Shown here: positions 60,601-64,000 of the stretch, piece by piece
Layout of the letters: every line of letters begins with the position of its first letter
How positions within the stretch are numbered: position 1 is the stretch's first letter
Source of the DNA: Rathayibacter sp. VKM Ac-2754
GTDB taxonomy: Bacteria > Actinomycetota > Actinomycetes > Actinomycetales > Microbacteriaceae
Assembly (NCBI RefSeq): GCF_009807095.1
Contig: NZ_WUCC01000004.1
Location: forward strand, 124,001-188,000
DNA: 64,000 nt
Reading direction: 5' to 3'
Notes under the pieces: model-generated
The model's input: only the letters and a program-made list of their open reading frames with translations
Database searches by the model: none
Told to the model about the DNA's origin: nothing
Made by a program: the position numbers and the translations under genes

Positions 60601-61318
60601 TGTTGGGCTCGTTGAAGGGGTCGAGGGTGTCGAACTCGATGCCGTACTCGTCCTCGACGTGCTCGGTGACGTTCACGAGGTACTTGGCGAACTGCTGCTC
60701 GGCGGCCGGCTTCAGCTGCTCGCTCGACGCGTTGAAGCCTCCCGAGACGTAGCCGCTCTCGGTCATGAAGTACGGGGCGGAGTTGGCGAACGCCTCCCAG
60801 TGCGAGATCTGCTGCTCCTCGGCGAGCTTCTCGACCCACCAGCGCTGCGTCTCGTCGGCGGTCCAGTCGTACGAGGCGGGGTCGTCGGCGTTCCACTTGG
60901 CGAGCAGGGCCGCGCGGTCGGCGTAGTTCGTCGTGGTGCCGCCGTACGCGGCTCCCGTAGTGTCGGGCTTCCACCAGCCCTCGACGGCGCCGCCGGGGCG
61001 GAGGTAGTCCTTCACATCGGAGGCGTTGCCGCCGCCGATGTTGTAGCGGGCGATGTTGAGGTCGAGGCCGTCCTCGCCGAACACCTTCTGGTAGAGGTCC
61101 TCGCGGAGGGCCTCGGGGTAGTCCCCGGTCGCGTTGGCGAACCAGACGAGGCTCGTGCCCCAGCCCTCGTAGGCCTCACCCGCGGTGGCGGGGTTGGGGG
61201 TGATCCGGAACGCGTCGGCCGCTTGCGCGGGGGCGGCGGCCGGCACTGCGAGCAGTGCTCCGGCGGCCAGGGCGGCGCTCGTGGCGAGCGCGGCGAGTCT
61301 TCTCGCGGACATCGACAT
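57662..61318 (-). CDS. Secreted multi-domain GH30 glycosidase, possible endo-beta-1,6-galactanase
   Basis: The 1218-residue protein has a signal peptide (1-33, ending PAQA). A GH30 barrel (about 36-430) has acid/base Glu237 in LDPFNEPNTNYW and nucleophile Glu344 in LWMSEIEG, followed by its beta-sandwich (to about 560). Next are a ricin-like trefoil region (about 575-735), two Ig-like domains (about 740-890), an F5/8 type C (CBM32-like) module (about 895-1040), a cadherin-like beta domain and a terminal domain with two cysteines. The barrel resembles GH30 subfamily 5 endo-galactanases more than xylanases, a judgement from motifs. No anchor is seen, so it is released. Two LacI operator matches lie upstream. 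Confidence 0.8.
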   Translation of the reverse strand: MSMSARRLAALATSAALAAGALLAVPAAAPAQAADAFRITPNPATAGEAYEGWGTSLVWFANATGDYPEALREDLYQKVFGEDGLDLNIARYNIGGGNASDVKDYLRPGGAVEGWWKPDTTGAAYGGTTTNYADRAALLAKWNADDPASYDWTADETQRWWVEKLAEEQQISHWEAFANSAPYFMTESGYVSGGFNASSEQLKPAAEQQFAKYLVNVTEHVEDEYGIEFDTLDPFNEPNTNYWGTQLTNGVPTGGRQEGMHMGPTRQTDLIPDVVAALDGSTTEAGLAAMDETNPSIFKTNWAAYSPEIRAQVDRMNVHTYGTSDRLAVRDLSKQADTDLWMSEIEGNWVQGYNPVNIENGLGIAGRIHDDLRELEPKAWVLWQPVEDLYNMSPKGENLNWGSIFIDLDCQPYQEAGGEVWKSARRVADAGGDSTKAPVCGVETNSKFNTIRNFTKFISEGDRLMSVNDTASTAAVRADGTGATIVHSNTATASQTITLDLSRFGTIADGAKVTPYVTTQASSAAAPTGNALVQKTAVVVDRESRTATVTVPAKSVTTFAIDGVSGVADSAPALRDGHHYQLVGTQSGKALTATTTGAATTITTLATDSAAAAKQNWTVHEVPAGEREATRRVVLQTTDGRVLGATTAGTDLRSVSVDSAKTTAATRWIVNSTDGVNFTLVNESIAQSLDVNGQSSTENTAVGVYGSNGGANQSWTLRDLAPAATQTVAVRTTVGVAPTLPASVTPQYSWGAGSPVAVTWQRPADSAYGTAGRVEVKGTATDLFGQSIPVTALVDVGGLTATDPVSVTVASGAGVAGVRAAAPTTVPARVGASTSTFAVPVTWDWTPLTTASLAQPGSVTITGTATADGATLPATLTVLVTAGTLRNFNPDAGIVATATSAESGYGPERTRNGVDGDKGWSNWVSGTKAAQSTLTYTFPAARQVQQASVQFFRDGTNSWAQSAQLQYRAADGTWTSVPGWETAQPVASPADGTAPTLVASFAPVTATAFRIVMNANANTHLIVSEVKLFESVASPAAVSTLGALRVNGVGVAGFDPARTSYAVTVEGTTMPVITAVATDSAARVGVTQPTSANGGVASVAVTSADGTSTTTTTVTVTLKQPAALAVAVTATTRCIAGKVTLTVTALNNAGVPVSMTVASAYGSKEFTGVAPGKNASAAFSTRAASVPAGESTVTATGTVDGKAVTTVIPAAYAARSCS

Positions 61319-61353
61319 TGATGCGGTCTCTCTTTCGCCTGTGAAAGTCGAGT

Positions 61354-61369
61354 GTGTTCACGTGAACAC
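61354..61369. promoter_or_regulatory. LacI operator match upstream of GH30 (proximal)
   Basis: The 16-base site is a perfect palindrome containing TGTTCACGTGAACA. It is 35 bases from the GH30 start. Confidence 0.72.
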
Positions 61370-61390
61370 GCTCAGAGGGCCGACCATACA

Positions 61391-61404
61391 TGTTCACGTC
61401 AACA
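61391..61404. promoter_or_regulatory. LacI operator match upstream of GH30 (distal)
   Basis: TGTTCACGTCAACA is identical to site 1 of importer 3. The two GH30 sites are 36 bases centre to centre, between three and three and a half helical turns. Confidence 0.72.
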
Positions 61405-61461
61405 AGCGGAAGGCGCGCGAGAGGCGCGGGTGGGGGCCGCCGGGCCGCCGCGATTCCGCAG

Positions 61462-61495
61462 AAGTTGCGGTAGTGGCGTGCGACTACCGCAACTT
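61462..61495. repeat. Short hairpin element A2
   Basis: Same arms as A1 with one mismatch near the loop and a four-base loop. It lies in the gap between the GH30 start and the ArsR stop. Confidence 0.75.
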
Positions 61496-61539
61496 TCGCT
61501 GACTCGAGCGCGCCTCCCGAGGGTCCGGTGCGCGAGTGC

Positions 61540-61582
61540 GCAGGAGTTGTCGTGCTGGGCGATCGAGTGCGACGACTTCTGC
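61540..61582. repeat. Short hairpin element B1 (variant family)
   Basis: The arms resemble the A family (GCAGGAGTTGTCG against CGACGACTTCTGC) but with other bases. Every position that is not a Watson-Crick pair in the outer 17 pairs is a G-T combination, so an RNA copy would still pair fully. It lies just past the ArsR stop. Confidence 0.6.
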
Positions 61583-61594
61583 GGAGTCGGAGGG

Positions 61595-62008
61595 TCAGGG
61601 GTGCGCGGGCGGGTCGCACGCCTCCGGGGCCGCAGGGTCGGAGGGGGACGGCGCGGCGACGGTGTGCACGAGCACGGTGTGGCCGACGTGCGCGAGGCCG
61701 AGCTCGAGGAAGTCGCGGACGTGCTCGTCGGCGAGGGCGTACTCGGCGGTGCGGCCCTCGCGATGCGCCTCCACGACGCGGTGCGAGCGGAGGAGGCGCA
61801 GGGCGTGCGAGGTCGCGGACGGGCTGAGTCCGCTGCGGTCCGACAGCTCGTTCACCCGCAGGGGGCCGCCGAGCAGTGCGAGCAGGATCCGCATCCGCCC
61901 CGGGTCGCCGAGCAGCCCGAAGACGTCGGCCAGGTCGGCGATCGCGGCGTCGGGGGGGAGCCCGGTGCGCGCCTCGACGCCGTGCGGGCGGGGGGTGTCG
62001 GCTGGCAT
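61595..62008 (-). CDS. ArsR/SmtB-family metal-sensing repressor
   Basis: The 137-residue winged-helix protein has the ArsR core: LADVFGLLGDPGRMRILLALL (about 28-48) and NELSDRSGLSPSATSHALRLLRSHRVVEAHREGRTAEY (about 55-92). The C-terminal helix contains HVGHTVLVHTVAA. Together with DEHVRD in the previous helix, this gives Asp and His residues at places used for zinc in CzrA/SmtB-like sensors. It follows the CDF gene by 70 bases on the same strand and probably represses the pair. Confidence 0.88.
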   Translation of the reverse strand: MPADTPRPHGVEARTGLPPDAAIADLADVFGLLGDPGRMRILLALLGGPLRVNELSDRSGLSPSATSHALRLLRSHRVVEAHREGRTAEYALADEHVRDFLELGLAHVGHTVLVHTVAAPSPSDPAAPEACDPPAHP

Positions 62009-62078
62009 GTCGGCTCCGGTGGCGAGGGGTGGCGTGAGGTGGCGAGTGGGATGGCGGGGGCGGACGCGGGTGGTCCGC

Positions 62079-62990
62079 TCAGACCCGGTGCGTCTGCTCC
62101 GGGAACTCCTCCGGCTCGCACTGGATCGTCGCGTGGTCGATGCCATGATCCTCCCGCAGAACCGTCAGCACCGCGCTGAGCGCCGTGCGGTAGTCGGCGT
62201 CGGGCGCGACCACGATGTGGCCGCTCGCGCTCTCCATGCCGGAGGTGATCGTCCAGACGTGCAGGTCGTGCAGCGCGAGCACGCCGGGCACCGCGCAGAC
62301 GTCGCGCTCGACCGCGTCGAGGTCGATGTGCGGCGGCGCCGACTCCATCAGGATGCCCAGCGCCTGGCGGGTGAGCGACCAGGTGCGCGGCAGGATCAGC
62401 AGCCCGATCAGCACGCCCACGATCGGGTCGGCCCACGCCCAGCCGGTCGTGAGGAGCAGGATCGCCGCGACGATGACGCCGACCGAGCCGAGGGCGTCGC
62501 CGAGGACCTCGAGGGAGGCTCCGCGGAGGGTGATGCTCTCCTTCGCGCCGGCCGAGAGCAGGCGGAAGCTGACGAGGTTGATCAGCAGACCGATGATCGC
62601 GGTGATCAGGAGGGGGAGTCCGGGGACCGCGGGCGGCTCGGCGAAGCGGCGCACCGCCTCCACGATCACGAATCCTGCTACGGCGAAGAGCAGGAGCCCG
62701 TTGGCGAGCGCGGCGAGCACCTCGAGGCGGTAGGAGCCGTAGGTGCGGCCCTTCGCGGCGGGGCGGGCGGCGAGCGAGATCGCGGCGAGCGACATCCCGA
62801 GGGCGATGACGTCGGTGCCCATGTGCGCGGCGTCCGAGATGAGGGCGAGGGAGCCGGTGCTGAAGCCGACGACGAACTCGACGATCATGTACGCCGCGGT
62901 GAGGGCGAACGCGATGACGAGGGGCCGCCGGTGGCGCGACGCGGCGGATCCGGCGTGACCGCCGACTCCGTGCGAGTGTCCTGCACCCAT
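62079..62990 (-). CDS. CDF-family (CzcD-like) divalent cation exporter
   Basis: A 303-residue cation diffusion facilitator. It has a His-rich N-terminus (GHSHGVGGH), six helices, the helix 2 metal site in SDAAHMGTD and the helix 5 site in VLGDALGS. A C-terminal cytoplasmic domain (about 220-300) has HDLHVWTITSG. Such proteins export zinc, cobalt or cadmium by proton exchange. The palindrome upstream and the downstream ArsR gene indicate metal-induced expression. The start at MGAGHSHG fits the family, and the longer frame upstream is not coding. Confidence 0.88.
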   Translation of the reverse strand: MGAGHSHGVGGHAGSAASRHRRPLVIAFALTAAYMIVEFVVGFSTGSLALISDAAHMGTDVIALGMSLAAISLAARPAAKGRTYGSYRLEVLAALANGLLLFAVAGFVIVEAVRRFAEPPAVPGLPLLITAIIGLLINLVSFRLLSAGAKESITLRGASLEVLGDALGSVGVIVAAILLLTTGWAWADPIVGVLIGLLILPRTWSLTRQALGILMESAPPHIDLDAVERDVCAVPGVLALHDLHVWTITSGMESASGHIVVAPDADYRTALSAVLTVLREDHGIDHATIQCEPEEFPEQTHRV

Positions 62991-63012
62991 GGCTACCGCT
63001 CCTCTGAACACT

Positions 63013-63026
63013 TGTTCATATGAACA
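63013..63026. promoter_or_regulatory. Candidate ArsR operator upstream of the CDF gene
   Basis: TGTTCATATGAACA is a perfect 14-base palindrome, 23 bases before the CDF start. Sites of this type (TGAACA arms) are typical of ArsR/SmtB-family repressors. It differs from the proximal GH30 LacI site only in the central two bases. Confidence 0.7.
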
Positions 63027-63059
63027 GTCTTGCACACTATGGCGCTCGCCACCCCTCGA

Positions 63060-63093
63060 AAGTTGCGGTAGTCGGACGCGACTACCGCAACTT
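63060..63093. repeat. Short hairpin element A3
   Basis: Perfect 15-base arms identical to A1, with a different four-base loop (GACG). It lies upstream of the CDF operator. Confidence 0.8.
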
Positions 63094-63134
63094 CTGAGGA
63101 ATGGGCGGGCCTCGCGGCCGCACGCGCGTCCAGT

Positions 63135-63180
63135 GCGCAGGAGTTGTCGTACTCGGCGCTCGAGTCCGACGACTCTCGCG
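63135..63180. repeat. Short hairpin element B2 (variant family)
   Basis: Related to B1 (GCGCAGGAGTTGTCGT in the left arm, CGACGACTC in the right), with a few mismatches. It lies between A3 and A4. Confidence 0.55.
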
Positions 63181-63233
63181 GACTGGGCGTCGCGGGGCGA
63201 GCGCTGACGACGGCCCGGCCGGCGAGTACGCAG

Positions 63234-63268
63234 AAGTTGCGGTACTCGGTGGTCGACTACCGCAACTT
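63234..63268. repeat. Short hairpin element A4
   Basis: A-family arms with one internal mismatch and a five-base loop. It ends 36 bases before the stop of the gene at 63304. The 313-base gap between that gene and the CDF gene thus holds three hairpins and the ArsR site, but no gene. Confidence 0.75.
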
Positions 63269-63303
63269 TCGCGGAGTGGGCGTCGGAGGGAGGGCCCGCG
63301 CGG

Positions 63304-63792
63304 TCAGGGCACCGGGTCGGAGTGCGGCGCGTCCGAGTCCCAGATCGTCTGCAGCGGGTCCTCGGTGTCGTCGCCGACGAGGTGCACGCCCCGGCGGCGC
63401 GCGGCCTCGGCGGCGGTGATCTCGCCCAGGTGCTCGGAGGCGCGGATCGCGGCGGACGCGCCTCCGTCGCGGGTGAGGAACGGGTCGGAGGGCGTCGCGA
63501 AGCGGAAGCCGTCGCGCGGATCGAACGGGTGCGCGACGACGCCCGTGACATCGGGTGACGAGGCGAGCAGAGCCATCGTGACGCGATCGGCGGCGCGCCA
63601 GGCGGTGACGGAGGAGCGGCGCTCGACGCCTATCGATCCGTGCGGAGTCGACACGGTCAGCCGCTCGATCTCGGGGAGGAGGCGGAGGATCCTCACGGCC
63701 GCCTCGAGCGTCTCGGGCAGCACCTGCTCGAACGCCCCCGAGAAGACGGGGACCCATTCCTCCACCGGGAGGCGACTGCGCCACTGATCCAT
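63304..63792 (-). CDS. Hypothetical protein, 162 residues
   Basis: A soluble protein starting MDQWRSRLPVEEWVPVFSGAF. It has an alternating helix/strand pattern (LEAAVRILRLLPEIERLTVSTPHGSIGV) and a conserved-looking VVAHPFDPRDGFRFATPSDPF segment. I do not recognise the family. Codon use is normal. The 208 bases from its start to the window end hold nothing I can support. Confidence 0.55.
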   Translation of the reverse strand: MDQWRSRLPVEEWVPVFSGAFEQVLPETLEAAVRILRLLPEIERLTVSTPHGSIGVERRSSVTAWRAADRVTMALLASSPDVTGVVAHPFDPRDGFRFATPSDPFLTRDGGASAAIRASEHLGEITAAEAARRRGVHLVGDDTEDPLQTIWDSDAPHSDPVP

Positions 63793-64000
63793 CGTGGGTC
63801 CTCTTCTCGGGAGGCTCGCTCATCGGGGCGCCGGCACCGGGGTCAAGGGTGGGTCAGTGGGAGTGACTGCTGCCAGATTACCGCTCGTGCCCGGCGGATG
63901 GGGGGTCTGCGTCGACCGATTCCCGAACGTCGATCGGCGATGACCGCTCCTCCGGGCGACCTGTCGAGAAGTGCGGGCGAAGAGCTGCGCGGAGCGCGGG

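Noticed and set aside
57645-60974. A 1109-residue frame on the same strand as the GH30 gene
   Set aside because: It reads as Arg/His/Asp-rich low-complexity sequence, which is the +1 frame of the GH30 gene.
61462-63268. Regularly spaced hairpins considered as a CRISPR array or tRNA cluster
   Set aside because: Spacing is irregular, there are no uniform spacers, and the hairpins lack a cloverleaf and CCA end. They fit dispersed palindromic repeats.

Overview
The window comes from a high-GC actinobacterium, most likely a member of the Microbacteriaceae (Rathayibacter, Curtobacterium or Clavibacter-like). The basis is strongly GC-biased third codon positions, many GTG starts, an LAxTG-type wall-sorting signal, a small MGALLYG...-type protein of a family typical of this group, and intergenic inverted repeats built on a TCGATACGCC core. 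No tRNA, rRNA, CRISPR array, replication origin or intact insertion sequence was seen.

Layout. 0-2.7 kb: an orphan immunity-like gene, three decayed gene fragments and a secreted protein. 3-7.7 kb: a probable zinc-limitation module in which a CobW-like gene diverges from an operon of zinc-free ribosomal protein bL36, a two-subunit permease and a membrane-anchored Ig-like protein; a 23-bp Zur-like palindrome lies between them. 7.7-15.5 kb: an intact DUF6226 gene (its frameshifted copy is at 0.7-1.3 kb), a GDSL hydrolase, a duplicated-domain surface protein, more gene remnants, and small regulator/oxidoreductase pairs. 15.5-18.8 kb: a three-gene sugar ABC importer. 19-25 kb: a CPBP protease, two alpha/beta hydrolases and a large LuxR-type ATPase regulator. 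25-33 kb: three MmyB-type XRE regulators (a fourth is at 12.8 kb) next to MFS, SDR, cupin and carboxymuconolactone-decarboxylase genes. 33-41 kb: an LD-carboxypeptidase, then a LacI-controlled ABC importer with a GH3 glycosidase. 41-47 kb: small DUF1801, DinB, AraC, DUF7882-like and DUF2332 genes. 47-61 kb: a lipoprotein, a GH35 beta-galactosidase with its own ABC importer and divergent LacI regulator, a MarR/FAD-monooxygenase pair, a DUF808 protein, and a 1218-residue secreted GH30 enzyme. 61.6-63 kb: a CDF metal exporter with an ArsR regulator.

How the parts work together. Two carbohydrate loci have the usual actinobacterial form of binding lipoprotein, two permeases, intracellular glycosidase and LacI repressor, with no ATPase gene, so a shared ATPase elsewhere is expected. 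The same 14-bp operator motif stands in front of both the GH35/ABC operon and the distant GH30 gene. This suggests one LacI regulon in which GH30 cuts a galactan outside the cell, the importer takes up oligomers, and GH35 cleaves them inside. The two ends of the window carry opposite metal responses: import and zinc sparing at the left, efflux at the right.

Intergenic DNA carries two repeat families: three copies of a long inverted repeat of about 125-130 bp (41.7, 56.3 and 57.4 kb, two of them flanking the DUF808 gene), and six short hairpins (47.3, 61.5 and 63.1 kb).
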